This document shows, piece after piece, positions 28,620 through 37,374 of a stretch of DNA of 41,251 nucleotides. Each line of letters opens with the position of its first letter. The first letter of the stretch is position 1. Location of the stretch: the NCBI GenBank assembly GCA_013138865.1, contig WTBY01000043.1:1-41251 (forward strand). Reading direction: 5' to 3'. The DNA comes from Helicobacteraceae bacterium (GTDB lineage Bacteria > Campylobacterota > Campylobacteria > Campylobacterales > Sulfurimonadaceae). Position numbers and translations under genes: made by a program. The notes below the pieces were generated by a model, which searched no databases, was not told where the DNA came from, and was given only the letters and a program-made list of their open reading frames with translations.

Positions 28620-28697
28620 ATTATTTTAAATCATTTAACATTTATTAACCAAAATTCATATATAATAATTGCTCTTAAATAAAATTATAGGTTTATA

Positions 28698-30005
28698 ATG
28701 AATAATAAAAAATATTTTACATTGGGTTTTGTTTCAGTAGTTGTGATGATTTCACTTCTTTTCTCAACATCATTTGCTTCAGATGAGAAGAATCAGTCTG
28801 AAAAAGATGCTTCACGTCTGGAATCTTTAGCTAAATTTACTAAAGTTTTATCTATTGTCGAGCGTTATAATGTTGACAAGTTAACTATTGAAGAGCTTAT
28901 GGATAAAGCTATGTCAGGGATGTTAGGTAATATAGACGCGCACTCTAGTTATTTAGACACTAAAAAATTCAAAAATATGCAAGTTAGTACAAAGGGTGAA
29001 TTTGGTGGATTAGGGATTACTGTAGGTATCCGTGATGGTGCTTTAACTGTTATATCGCCAATTGATGGTACACCGGCAGATAAAGCAGGTCTTGAAGCTG
29101 GTGATATTATTTTAAAAATAGATGATAAATCATCACTGAATATGACAATAGATGAAGCGGTATCACATATGCGCGGTAAAGTTGGTGATCCAATAGAGTT
29201 AGCAATTGTGCGTAAAAGTGAAACTAGACCTCTTACTATTCATATAATTCGAGATATTATTAAAATTGACTCAGTATATGCAAAACAGATCGGTAAAGAT
29301 ATTTTATATATCAGAGTTGCTTCATTTGATCGTAAGGTTGTTAAAGATGTTAAAAAAGCTATTAAAAAATATTCTCACGATAAGGGTATAGTTTTAGATC
29401 TTAGAAATAACCCTGGTGGTTTACTTGATCAAGCTGTTGGACTAGTTGATCTTTTTGTTAACAATGGTGTAATTGTTTCACAAAAAGGTAGAGATAAAAG
29501 TGATGAAAAAAAGTATAAAGCTAGTAGTTCTAAAACATTAACAAGTTTACCTTTAGTAGTTTTAATAAACGCAGGTAGTGCTTCTGCTTCGGAGATTGTA
29601 AGTGGTTCTTTGCAAGATCATAAACGTGCAGTAATTATAGGTGAAAATACATTTGGAAAGGGAAGTGTACAACTCGTACTTCCTGTTACAGATGAAGAAG
29701 CTATTAAATTAACAATTGCTCGTTATTACTTACCAAGTGGCAGAACTATTCAAGCTGTTGGTGTGAAACCAGATATTGAAGTAGCTTCTGGTGAAGTTAA
29801 AAATTATGATAACAACTTCTCTATAAAAGAAGCAGATCTTAAAAAGCATCTTGAGGGTGAATTAGAAAAAATAGCACCTAATGACAAGAAAAAAGATGAA
29901 AAGAAAAAAGATGACAAAATAATAACAAAAGAAGATTTACGTAAAGACATCCAACTTAAAGAGGCTGTTGATATTTTAAAAGCTTTAATAATAATGAAAG
30001 GGTAA
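28698..30005 (+). CDS. Periplasmic S41 C-terminal processing protease (CtpA/Prc-like)
   Basis: The 435-residue precursor has an N-terminal signal/anchor, an N-terminal helical segment, a PDZ domain (about 100-180, GGLGITVG) and the S41 protease domain. The Ser-Lys dyad is S296 (GSASASEI) and K321 (FGKGSVQ). A Lys/Asp/Glu-rich tail precedes the C terminus. This family degrades or processes periplasmic proteins from their C termini. It lies four bases before purC. Confidence 0.93.
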   Translation: MNNKKYFTLGFVSVVVMISLLFSTSFASDEKNQSEKDASRLESLAKFTKVLSIVERYNVDKLTIEELMDKAMSGMLGNIDAHSSYLDTKKFKNMQVSTKGEFGGLGITVGIRDGALTVISPIDGTPADKAGLEAGDIILKIDDKSSLNMTIDEAVSHMRGKVGDPIELAIVRKSETRPLTIHIIRDIIKIDSVYAKQIGKDILYIRVASFDRKVVKDVKKAIKKYSHDKGIVLDLRNNPGGLLDQAVGLVDLFVNNGVIVSQKGRDKSDEKKYKASSSKTLTSLPLVVLINAGSASASEIVSGSLQDHKRAVIIGENTFGKGSVQLVLPVTDEEAIKLTIARYYLPSGRTIQAVGVKPDIEVASGEVKNYDNNFSIKEADLKKHLEGELEKIAPNDKKKDEKKKDDKIITKEDLRKDIQLKEAVDILKALIIMKG

Positions 30006-30008
30006 AAA

Positions 30009-30719
30009 ATGGAAAAAAGAGAACTACTATATGAGGGCAAAGCGAAGAGACTTTTTCTAACTGATGATGAAAATTTAGTAATTTCAGAATTTAAAGATGA
30101 CTTAACAGCGTTCAATGGTGCACAAAAGTCAAGTGAGGCTGGAAAAGGTGCTCTAAATAACAAAATTTCTACTGAGCTTTTTAAACTTTTAGAAAAAAAT
30201 GGTATAAAAACACACTTTGTTAAAATGTTAGATGACAACCATATGTTACACACTAAAGTAGATGTAATTTTAATAGAGGTTATTGTTAGAAATATTGCTA
30301 CAGGATCACTTACTCGTAACTTAGGTATCAAAGATGGTACAGTTCTTCCTTTTACTCTGGTAGAGTTTGATTACAAAGATGATGATTTAGGTGACCCTAA
30401 ACTTAACGATCAACATGCACTTATTTTAGGACTTGTTGAATATCAAGATGAGTTAGACAAACTACGTCGTATGGCAAGAGAAGTTAATGATGTACTTCGT
30501 CCTTTCTTTGCAGCAAAAGGTCTTAATTTAGTTGACTTTAAACTAGAGTTTGGAAAAGATAAAAATGGTAACATCATTTTAGTTGATGAGATCAGTCCTG
30601 ATAATTGTCGTTTTTGGGATATGGAAAGTGGTGAGAAATTGGATAAAGACCGTTTTCGTGAAGGTTTAGGTGGGCTAAAAGTAGCTTATGAAGAAGTACT
30701 TAATAGAATTTTAGGATAA
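30009..30719 (+). CDS. purC: Phosphoribosylaminoimidazole-succinocarboxamide synthase
   Basis: The 236-residue protein begins with [19 protein letters not shown] and contains [12 protein letters not shown], the SAICAR synthetase signatures. It joins aspartate to CAIR using ATP in purine synthesis. AAAGGG precedes the ATG. It opens the purC-purS-purQ run, with six bases to purS. Confidence 0.97.
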   Translation: MEKRELLYEGKAKRLFLTDDENLVISEFKDDLTAFNGAQKSSEAGKGALNNKISTELFKLLEKNGIKTHFVKMLDDNHMLHTKVDVILIEVIVRNIATGSLTRNLGIKDGTVLPFTLVEFDYKDDDLGDPKLNDQHALILGLVEYQDELDKLRRMAREVNDVLRPFFAAKGLNLVDFKLEFGKDKNGNIILVDEISPDNCRFWDMESGEKLDKDRFREGLGGLKVAYEEVLNRILG

Positions 30720-30725
30720 CAAAAT

Positions 30726-30968
30726 ATGAAAGCAATTGTAAATATTTCACTTAAAGCTGGTGTATTAGACTCACAAGGTAAAGCTGTTCATCATGCACTT
30801 GACTCTTTAAAGTTTGATGGTGTTGAAGATGTTAGAGTTGGAAAACAAATTATTATGAAACTAAGTTCAACTGATGAGACAACTGCACGCGCAGAAGTTA
30901 CTAAAATGTGTGAAGATCTTCTTGCTAACACGGTGATCGAAGATTATGAGATAGAGTTAATTAAATAA
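30726..30968 (+). CDS. purS: FGAM synthase subunit PurS
   Basis: The 80-residue protein matches PurS: VNISLKAGVLDSQGKAVHHAL, then FDGVEDVRVGKQI. PurS bridges PurQ and PurL in the three-part formylglycinamidine synthase. Its TAA overlaps the purQ ATG by one base (TAATG). purL is not in the window. Confidence 0.95.
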   Translation: MKAIVNISLKAGVLDSQGKAVHHALDSLKFDGVEDVRVGKQIIMKLSSTDETTARAEVTKMCEDLLANTVIEDYEIELIK

Positions 30969-31642
30969 TGAAAGTCACAATTATTCAATTCCCGGGTACT
31001 AACTGTGAATATGACACTGAATATGCTTTTAAAAGATTAGGCTGTGAAACTCAGATCATTTGGCATAAAGAAGAGAGTGTACCTGCTGGAACTGATTTAC
31101 TTGTTGTTGCTGGTGGTTTTAGTTATGGAGATTACTTAAGAAGTGGTGCGATCGCAAAGTTTAGCCCTATTATGAATGCAGCAAAAACTTTTGCTTCTAA
31201 TGGTGGAAAAATTTTAGGTATTTGTAACGGTTTTCAAGTTCTAACAGAAGCTGGTTTACTTCCGGGAGCACTAAAAAGAAATGATAACTTGCATTTTATC
31301 TCTAAACATCACCATTTGAAAATTGAAAATACGGATAATACTTTTTTATCTAAGTGTGAGAAAGATAGTGTTGTAAATATACCTATTGCTCATCATGATG
31401 GTAATTACTATATTGATCAAGATGGTTTAGCTGATTTAAAAAAGAATAACCAAATTTTACTGACTTACTGCGATAAAGACGGTAGTGAAATTAACCCTAA
31501 TGGTTCAGTTGCGTCAATTGCAGGTATTACAAATATACAAAGAAATGTATTTGGTCTTATGCCTCACCCTGAACGTGCAATGGAAAGCCTTTTAGGAAGT
31601 GCTGATGGTGTAAAAATGCTTGAGGGCTTTTTAGAGCTGTAA
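30968..31642 (+). CDS. purQ: FGAM synthase glutaminase subunit PurQ
   Basis: The 224-residue class I glutamine amidotransferase has the nucleophile Cys in GICNGFQVL and the His-x-Glu in MPHPERAME. It supplies ammonia to PurL in purine synthesis. The stop overlaps the start of the next gene by one base. Confidence 0.97.
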   Translation: MKVTIIQFPGTNCEYDTEYAFKRLGCETQIIWHKEESVPAGTDLLVVAGGFSYGDYLRSGAIAKFSPIMNAAKTFASNGGKILGICNGFQVLTEAGLLPGALKRNDNLHFISKHHHLKIENTDNTFLSKCEKDSVVNIPIAHHDGNYYIDQDGLADLKKNNQILLTYCDKDGSEINPNGSVASIAGITNIQRNVFGLMPHPERAMESLLGSADGVKMLEGFLEL

Positions 31643-32727
31643 TGCGTCTTCTTTTAGCTCTACTCCTTTTTATAGCTTCACTCTCATTTGCTGAAGAGGA
31701 GTATAGCGATACTCCTGAAGTTAAACAGAAAGTTTTATATACTTCTTATGAGAATATTCCTAAAAAACTTTTTGAAGATCAAATTTTTACTATCACTATA
31801 AAAACACTTTCTACTCTTGAATATTTTGATGATATTCATTATGAATTTAAAAATTATAAGGGATTAAAAATTTTAAGTGATAAAGCACATCGTGTTATAA
31901 GTGGTCAGTACTATTTTGATACTTTTTATTTTTTATGTACTTCTACAGAGTTTAAAACTCCTGATATAATAACTTCGCATATTTTTAATAATACGCATAA
32001 AGAGAATGAAACAATGCTCTTAGGTGAAAATATAAATGTATTTAAACTAAATCCAAATAGTAAGTTTTCTAAAATTATTGCTAAAGATTTTACACTAAAA
32101 GAGTATAAAACCACGTCTTACAATAAAGAGTATAATATAGTAGTTTTTAGTGCTGAAGCTATAGGCTCTAACATAGAAACATTTAATATAAGTAGTGCAA
32201 TTAAGCAAGGCTTTGAGTCAATAAAGCCATCTGTACAACTCTCTACTATGACGTACTACGCTATTATTCCTTCAAAATTAGAAGAGCTAGAGTTTAATTA
32301 TTTTAATTTAGACTCTAAAGAGTATGTTGATGTTATATTACCAATTATAGTAGATAATGACATGGTGTCAACACAGAGTGATCTTAAACCAATTGATAGA
32401 CGTTTTCAAATGATTAAGTTGTCTGTTGCAAGTGGAGTTGTATTACTGCTTTTAGTTCTAATTATTTTTAGAAAAAAGTTTATCTATATCTTTTTAATAA
32501 TTCCACCACTTGTTTATTTAGTATATCATCTAAAACCAACAGAATATGCCTGCGTTAAAGCATCTTCAAATATTTATCTTTTACCAATTGAGCAGAGTAC
32601 TATATTTGAAGCGGTTAAAATAGATGACTCTTTTGAAGTTCAAGGCAAAGTTGATGGCTATTTAAAAATAAAACTACATAATAATAAAATAGGATGGGTG
32701 AAAAATGAAGATACTTGCTCTAATTAG
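31642..32727 (+). CDS. Periplasmic/inner-membrane protein with C-terminal bacterial SH3 domain
   Basis: The 361-residue protein has a signal peptide (1-17, ending SLSFA), a periplasmic beta-rich region of about 235 residues, two adjacent hydrophobic segments near 257-276 and 281-297, and a C-terminal SH3b-like domain (ACVKASSNIYLLP to GWVKNED). The order periplasmic domain, membrane, SH3 resembles BatD/BatE-like proteins, but no specific family was recognised. It overlaps plsC by 23 bp. Confidence 0.7.
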   Translation: MRLLLALLLFIASLSFAEEEYSDTPEVKQKVLYTSYENIPKKLFEDQIFTITIKTLSTLEYFDDIHYEFKNYKGLKILSDKAHRVISGQYYFDTFYFLCTSTEFKTPDIITSHIFNNTHKENETMLLGENINVFKLNPNSKFSKIIAKDFTLKEYKTTSYNKEYNIVVFSAEAIGSNIETFNISSAIKQGFESIKPSVQLSTMTYYAIIPSKLEELEFNYFNLDSKEYVDVILPIIVDNDMVSTQSDLKPIDRRFQMIKLSVASGVVLLLLVLIIFRKKFIYIFLIIPPLVYLVYHLKPTEYACVKASSNIYLLPIEQSTIFEAVKIDDSFEVQGKVDGYLKIKLHNNKIGWVKNEDTCSN

Positions 32728-33403
32728 TTTTTACTATGCGACTATTATGATCTTTGTCTCTATGACATTTATGATTATTTTGTTTTACTTTCTTCCTAAA
32801 CCATATGCAGTAAAAGTAAGTGCTTGGCTTATTAGATTTTTACTGTTTATTCCGATTAATAAAAAAGGTATTGAAGACAAAGAAGCACAAATGTTTTTAG
32901 TTAATCATCAAAGTGATATTGATATAGGGGTAATGGAGACAATTACATCCCAAGATCTTGCTTGGGTTGCTAAAAAAGAGTTGTTTGATGTTCCTTTTTT
33001 TGGTCTACTTTTAAAATTACCTAATGACATAGCAGTTGATCGAGAGAGTAAAACCTCATTAGTAAAACTTTTACGTGATGCAAAAGATAGAATTGATGCT
33101 AAAAGAACAATAGTTATTTTTCCAGAGGGTACAAGAAGCTCAAAAGGGAAAATGCTTCCTTTTAAAGCTGGTGCGAAAATGATTGCTAATAAATATAAAC
33201 TTCGTGTTCAACCTATAGTACTTATAAATACTGCCTCACGTTACAATATTAAAACAAAACACTATAACCCATCAACTATTACAGCTATATATATGGACTC
33301 TTTTATAGCCGATAAAAGTGATAAAGAGTGGTTAAATAGTACAAGAGAAAAAATGCAAAAGGTTTATGATGATGAGTTGGCAAACTCTTCTAGCGATCGG
33401 TAG
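32705..33403 (+). CDS. plsC: 1-acyl-sn-glycerol-3-phosphate acyltransferase
   Basis: The 232-residue protein has an N-terminal membrane segment and the acyltransferase motifs NHQSDID (H68-x4-D73) and FPEGTRSS, plus the later VQPIVL motif. It acylates lysophosphatidic acid to phosphatidic acid at the inner membrane. A purine-rich AGGATGGGTGA precedes the ATG. Its 3' end overlaps crcB. Confidence 0.92.
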   Translation: MKILALISFYYATIMIFVSMTFMIILFYFLPKPYAVKVSAWLIRFLLFIPINKKGIEDKEAQMFLVNHQSDIDIGVMETITSQDLAWVAKKELFDVPFFGLLLKLPNDIAVDRESKTSLVKLLRDAKDRIDAKRTIVIFPEGTRSSKGKMLPFKAGAKMIANKYKLRVQPIVLINTASRYNIKTKHYNPSTITAIYMDSFIADKSDKEWLNSTREKMQKVYDDELANSSSDR

Positions 33404-33758
33404 TGGAGGTTTTATAGGTGCAGTAAGTCGTGCCTACTTAAATGGTTACTTCACAACTAAATTTCCACATGATTTACCTTTTGGTACAGTTGGTGTAAAT
33501 GTACTAGGTAGTTTTTTAATGGGTATTTTATTTGCCTACTTTATGTACACTACGATTTTTAGTACAACTATAAAGTCATTTCTATCAACAGGTCTTTTAG
33601 GTGCTCTTACAACATACTCTACTTTTGCAATAGAGAGTTTTGTTCTTCTTCATAACGGTCATGTCGTATTAGCATTAAGTAATATACTACTAAATACTTT
33701 TGGATCTATTATAAGTGCTGGTATAGGCTTTTATAGTGCTTCTACGTACTTGAAGTAA
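33372..33758 (+). CDS. crcB: Fluoride ion channel CrcB/FluC
   Basis: The protein of about 128 residues has four hydrophobic helices and the Fluc motifs GGFIGAVSRAY, FGTVGVNVLGSFLMG and GLLGALTTYSTF, which line the fluoride pore. Fluc channels are dual-topology dimers that export fluoride. Three consecutive ATGs occur; with AAGG at 33359-33362 the second or third is best spaced, and the third is used. It overlaps plsC by 32 bp. No fluoride riboswitch was recognised. Confidence 0.92.
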   Translation: MSWQTLLAIGSGGFIGAVSRAYLNGYFTTKFPHDLPFGTVGVNVLGSFLMGILFAYFMYTTIFSTTIKSFLSTGLLGALTTYSTFAIESFVLLHNGHVVLALSNILLNTFGSIISAGIGFYSASTYLK

Positions 33759-33761
33759 TTA

Positions 33762-34442
33762 ATGCAAGAGTTAGAACAACTTTCATTAAAAGAGAGAGAA
33801 AAACTATTTACTTACTTAAGAATTTACGTAACACACACCTCTAGTTCCCTAGATGGTGCTACGATAACACTTGCTCAAACTAAAGAGTTATTAACTACTA
33901 AATGTGTAAATAACATGTCAGCTAAACATGAACAGCTGATTATATTAGGTTTTGCAAAAGCTTATGATCTAATTATTAAAAGAGCAGTGAAAACGAAACT
34001 TCCTCTTGATGCAAAATTCTTAAAATTGATACACAATACTATTTATCAAGAGGCACTTAATAAAACACCAGATATGATCAGTAATCATATTGGAGAGTTT
34101 AAAGTTTTAGATGAAAATATGTTAGATCTTGGAGTGGAAGTTCCAGTAAGTGAAATGATACATGAAGATATTAATGATCTATTCAAAAAAACGAGTTGTA
34201 GTACCATGAGTTTGGTAAATATTTTTAAATTTCATGTTGAATTGAAAGAGATAAAGCCCTTTACGTGTGGTAATATACAGGTTGCAATGTTAGTTATGTT
34301 ATATCAATCAATACAAAATAACATTGTCCCCATATTGATAACACCTGATAAGTATAGAGCATATTTGAAAGCAGTTGAAAATAATAAAACTATATATGTG
34401 TTTCTTGATGAATGTACTAAAAATAGTATGAAGTTAATCTAG
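33762..34442 (+). CDS. Fic-fold protein with a degenerate active site (probable pseudoenzyme)
   Basis: The 226-residue protein follows the Fic domain plan. An inhibitory-helix-like motif SSSLDGATITL (27-37) is followed by SNHIGEFKV near 108-114 and the catalytic-loop region FKFHVELKEIKPFTCGNIQ. Active Fic enzymes have HPFxxGNGR; here the catalytic His is Lys165 and the NGR becomes N171-I172-Q173. The phosphate-binding and catalytic residues are therefore lost and AMP transfer is unlikely. It may be a decayed enzyme kept as a binding protein. It lies three bases after crcB with no frame disruption. Confidence 0.7.
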   Translation: MQELEQLSLKEREKLFTYLRIYVTHTSSSLDGATITLAQTKELLTTKCVNNMSAKHEQLIILGFAKAYDLIIKRAVKTKLPLDAKFLKLIHNTIYQEALNKTPDMISNHIGEFKVLDENMLDLGVEVPVSEMIHEDINDLFKKTSCSTMSLVNIFKFHVELKEIKPFTCGNIQVAMLVMLYQSIQNNIVPILITPDKYRAYLKAVENNKTIYVFLDECTKNSMKLI

Positions 34443-34495
34443 TTTTTTTTTACTTATAATTTACTCTTCAAGAATTTTTATTTTATCTTTTTGGG

Positions 34496-34525
34496 AATTA
34501 GTGCTTGATTTTTGTTGTACTAATT
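34496..34525. repeat. Inverted repeat in the gap upstream of the SET-domain gene
   Basis: AATTAGT (34496-34502) pairs with ACTAATT (34519-34525) in the 224-bp gap between the Fic-like and SET genes. It may be a terminator for the first or a regulatory site for the second; no U-tract follows directly. Nothing else is seen in this gap. Confidence 0.35.
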
Positions 34526-34666
34526 TCTTAGGGTATTATATCAAGATTACTATTTAAAGTTTAAAATTAGTGAGTTATAATTTTAATAAATTATTTGGGT
34601 ATTTGCTACAAAATATCGAGAATTTCTTAATGAAACCGTTCCAGAATAGAAGATAAAGGCTATAAA

Positions 34667-35092
34667 ATGAATAATATAAAAGACGAAATATCCAACAACG
34701 ACTGTGCACAGATATGCGTATCTCAAATAGATGGAAAAGGCAGAGGTGTACTTGCTATGACGAAAATTAAAAATGAATCAGTTGTTGAAGTTGCTCCATT
34801 ACTTCTTGTTCCTAGAGATGAACTTTTAGGCACAATGCTAAGGGAGTATTGTTTTTCATATAAGAGAGACAGAAGTCTATCTGCAATAGCACTTGGATAT
34901 GCTTCATTATATAATCATGCATTTGAGCCAAATGCTAAGTATAGCATTAAGAAAAATAGTGTTGTAATCACTGCATGCAGAGATATAGAAAAAGGTGAAG
35001 AAATTTGTATTGACTACAATTGGAGTCCTAGGAAGTGTTATTCAAAAGGTCTGATAACAAAAGAAGAATTTGAATTAATGAGCGAAGATTGA
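34667..35092 (+). CDS. SET-domain protein (putative protein-lysine methyltransferase)
   Basis: The 141-residue protein is a compact stand-alone SET domain: GKGRGVLA near 23-30, the AdoMet-binding LYNHAFEPNAKY (N83, H84) and the catalytic GEEICIDYNW (Asp116, Tyr117). There is no pre-SET or zinc cluster. SET domains are mostly eukaryotic; scattered bacteria carry acquired or ancient copies. The target cannot be predicted. AAAGG lies about eight bases before the ATG. It sits at the start of the accessory region, next to a truncated ATPase and IS remnants, and has no GATCG motifs. Confidence 0.8.
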   Translation: MNNIKDEISNNDCAQICVSQIDGKGRGVLAMTKIKNESVVEVAPLLLVPRDELLGTMLREYCFSYKRDRSLSAIALGYASLYNHAFEPNAKYSIKKNSVVITACRDIEKGEEICIDYNWSPRKCYSKGLITKEEFELMSED

Positions 35093-35177
35093 TATCGAAT
35101 ATTAACATTTCTGAGTCGAATCCACCTTTTAACAAACTTTAATAAAAAACTAATACTCTTAAAATGATAAGTTTTTT

Positions 35178-35223
35178 ACTTAGAATTGGTTAATTCTGTG
35201 TATGAATATATGTTACCACTCCA
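35178..35223 (-). mobile_element. Remnant end of an IS3-like element, inverted relative to the one at 41129
   Basis: These 46 bases match the reverse complement of 41129-41174 with about six mismatches, including the terminal TTACCACTCCA and a central palindrome. The element's end would be the CA at 35222-35223, right where the pseudogene sequence starts. No transposase reading frame remains to the left, so this is a solo end. Confidence 0.7.
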
Positions 35224-35817
35224 GATACCGTAAGCATGAAGCTTGCGGAAGCAATAAATAAAACCATAGATATTGATTAACTAAAAATATATAATATAGA
35301 CCCTAAGAAGCTAAGAAATATAAAAAAGATACTTACGCTTCTTTGTAGTTCTGTTCCATATAAACTAAACATCACAACATTAGCAGCATCTGTAGAAGTT
35401 GATCCTAAGACACTCTATGTCTATCTTGATGCTTTGCAAAAAGGTAGAATTATAAGAATGATATCAGCAACATCGAGAGGTGAAGCAATCATTAAAAAAC
35501 CAGAGAAAATATACTTGGATAATCCAAATATGTTTAAAGTACTTTGTCAAACACCAGATATAGGAACACTAAGAGAGAGTTTTTTTAGTGGTATAGTTTG
35601 TAATGCAGAGCATAGTATAACAGCATCTAAAAAGGGTGATTTCATAATTGATGAGAAATATACCATTGAAGTCGGTGGGAAAAGCAAGAGTTTTAAACAG
35701 ACCTCGGTGCCCCTTGAGGGTATAAAAGATATGGATAACTCTTATGTAGTAGCAGATGATATGGAAGTAGGGAGTGGTAATAAAATACCTTTGTATTTGT
35801 TTGGATTTTTATATTAA
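35224..35817 (+). pseudogene. 3' part of an AAA-ATPase/DUF4143 protein, truncated and with an internal stop
   Basis: The frame running from the IS remnant encodes the C-terminal half of the AAA + DUF4143 family: LCSSVPYKLNITTLAASVEVDPKT (winged-helix-like), then IYLDNPNMFKVL, GTLRESFF and FIIDEKYTIEVGGKSK (nuclease-like DUF4143 part), ending PLYLFGFLY. An in-frame TAA at 35278-35280 interrupts it, and the N-terminal AAA domain with Walker motifs is missing. A TTG at 35434 opens a 127-residue frame but is inside the domain, so it is not a real start. Confidence 0.75.
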
Positions 35818-35969
35818 GATCTCTACATTGATAATAAATAGAGGAGTGTGAGATGACTAAGGCAATTGGACTTAATTAAGTCGAAATAGGTTAGAAAATA
35901 ATTTTGAAGTTTTTTTAAAGTCTCTAAAAGTTCATTGCTTAAGTTGTTTCAAGAGATTTAATTGTTTGA

Positions 35970-36022
35970 TGGTGCACCTGAGAAGATTTGAACTTCCACA
36001 CCGTTAAGTACGAGCCCCTCAA
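35970..36022 (-). pseudogene. 3' half of tRNA-Leu(GAG), probable attL of an integrated island
   Basis: On the minus strand the sequence contains an anticodon loop TTGAGGG with GAG, a class II variable arm CGT-ACTTA-ACG, the T-loop TTCAAAT, the acceptor half CAGGTGC, discriminator A and an encoded CCA (35972-35970). The 5' half (acceptor GCACCTG, D-arm, 5' anticodon stem) is absent, and similarity stops at the anticodon loop. Integrases commonly recombine within the anticodon stem-loop and duplicate the tRNA 3' end. The integrase gene starts about 160 bp to the right, fitting an att site. The other 35818-36179 sequence holds only an 8-codon frame (35853-35879). Confidence 0.75.
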
Positions 36023-36179
36023 AACTGTGGAGACATTCATACATATTTTCAAATAAAATTACAAATCCCCTATTTATAGGGATTACACTCGTTTTTAGTA
36101 TATTTAGACTAACACATTTTTAACTTTAAATAGATATAATAGACACATAACTTTCTACATAACTTTTCAAAGGTGTAAA

Positions 36180-37367
36180 ATGGCAAGGAAACATCAACCT
36201 AAACGAACGAAGTACACTAACATATACGAGCTTGAAATGTCTAATGGAGAGAAGCATTACCTAGCTAAATTTGCTCATAGTGGCACAAGATACTCAGATA
36301 AGAACCTCACTAAGTTGTTTGGTGCAAAAACTGCCAAGATTGCTTTTGAAAAATTAAGTGACATAAGAATTCAGTTATCAAAAGGTATAGATGTCTTTTC
36401 TTCGAAGTCAGATAAAGTCGATGAGCTGGTCTATGCATACTTAGGTACAAGAAATGAAGAATATAAAAAGGCTACTACATTTCATTATAATAAACATATC
36501 AAACCTATCATTGGTCATCTCTTAATTTCTAAAGTTACTAAAGAGCATTTTCTAAAAATTAAAAAGAATATGGAAGATTTGGGACTAGCTTCATCAACTA
36601 TAAAAAAAGTTAGAACAATTTTATTTCCTATTTTTGAAGAAGCTTACAATAATGAAATCATTCCAAGAAACACTATAAAATCTGTTCAAATGGGTATGCA
36701 TGGAACAAAGCCAAAATTAACAGATAGAATTGATGAACCACTAACAACCGCAATCAGAAAAATTTACAAAACAGCTTTAAAAGAAGAATATGACTATAAT
36801 ATTTTCTTTCTTATATCTATCATGTGTGCTAGAAGATTTGGTGAAATAGCAGAACTAAAATACGAAGATATAAGAGATGGCACTGTTCATGTCAGAGCTT
36901 CAACTACCAAAACATATAAACATTTACATGCTGAAATGATAGTAGAAACCTACCCATTGCCTGAAGAAGTGCTAAGTCTTATTCAAACTAGTACTGGTAG
37001 GTTATTTCAACATTGGCATAGAACATATATGGATAGATATGCAACAATGATGAAAGAAAAAGTAAATTTAAAACTAAGACCACTAGCTAAAGATTTTCCT
37101 ATTCGCTCTCATGATAATAGAAATTTTTTACAGAGTTTACTATCAAAAAGATATGGAATTGATTATGTTGGTGCGGCTTGCCTAAGCCATAGAGAAGAAA
37201 AATCAAACATAAATGCTAGATACACAAGTATGGAGTATGAAGATAAACTTGAGCTATATGAAACATACTGGGCAATTTTAAGAAAAAATGAGTTTGTAGA
37301 ACTTACTAAAAATGCTATTGAAGAGCAAGTTTCTCAACTTTCTAAAGAAAGCATAGCTAGTGAATAA
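36180..37367 (+). CDS. Tyrosine-family site-specific integrase
   Basis: The 395-residue protein has a core-binding SAM-like domain (about 80-170) and a catalytic domain with the expected residues: R219 in ARRFGEI, H311 and R314 in SHDNR, H337 in CLSHREE and the nucleophile Y348 in ARYT. K244 is a plausible catalytic lysine. A Shine-Dalgarno AAAGG precedes the ATG and a TATAAT lies at 36135-36140. Its position next to a partial tRNA-Leu suggests it integrates an island into that tRNA. The codon use is more AT-rich than the core and lacks GATCG. Confidence 0.9.
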   Translation: MARKHQPKRTKYTNIYELEMSNGEKHYLAKFAHSGTRYSDKNLTKLFGAKTAKIAFEKLSDIRIQLSKGIDVFSSKSDKVDELVYAYLGTRNEEYKKATTFHYNKHIKPIIGHLLISKVTKEHFLKIKKNMEDLGLASSTIKKVRTILFPIFEEAYNNEIIPRNTIKSVQMGMHGTKPKLTDRIDEPLTTAIRKIYKTALKEEYDYNIFFLISIMCARRFGEIAELKYEDIRDGTVHVRASTTKTYKHLHAEMIVETYPLPEEVLSLIQTSTGRLFQHWHRTYMDRYATMMKEKVNLKLRPLAKDFPIRSHDNRNFLQSLLSKRYGIDYVGAACLSHREEKSNINARYTSMEYEDKLELYETYWAILRKNEFVELTKNAIEEQVSQLSKESIASE

Positions 37368-37374
37368 AATCACT
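37359..37374 (+). terminator. Hairpin after the integrase gene
   Basis: AGTGA-ATAAAA-TCACT spans the integrase stop codon and is followed by TATTTTCT. The right arm covers the stop codon of the convergent abiEii gene. It is short, so the terminator call is tentative. Confidence 0.35.

Noticed and set aside
29804-30331. 175-codon open frame on the minus strand across the protease/purC junction
   Set aside because: It is antisense to two clearly conserved genes and has a low-complexity Ser/Phe/Leu composition typical of shadows.
35434-35817. 127-codon frame with a TTG start as a separate gene
   Set aside because: Its sequence continues upstream in the same frame with clear DUF4143-family similarity and an in-frame stop, so it is part of a pseudogene.
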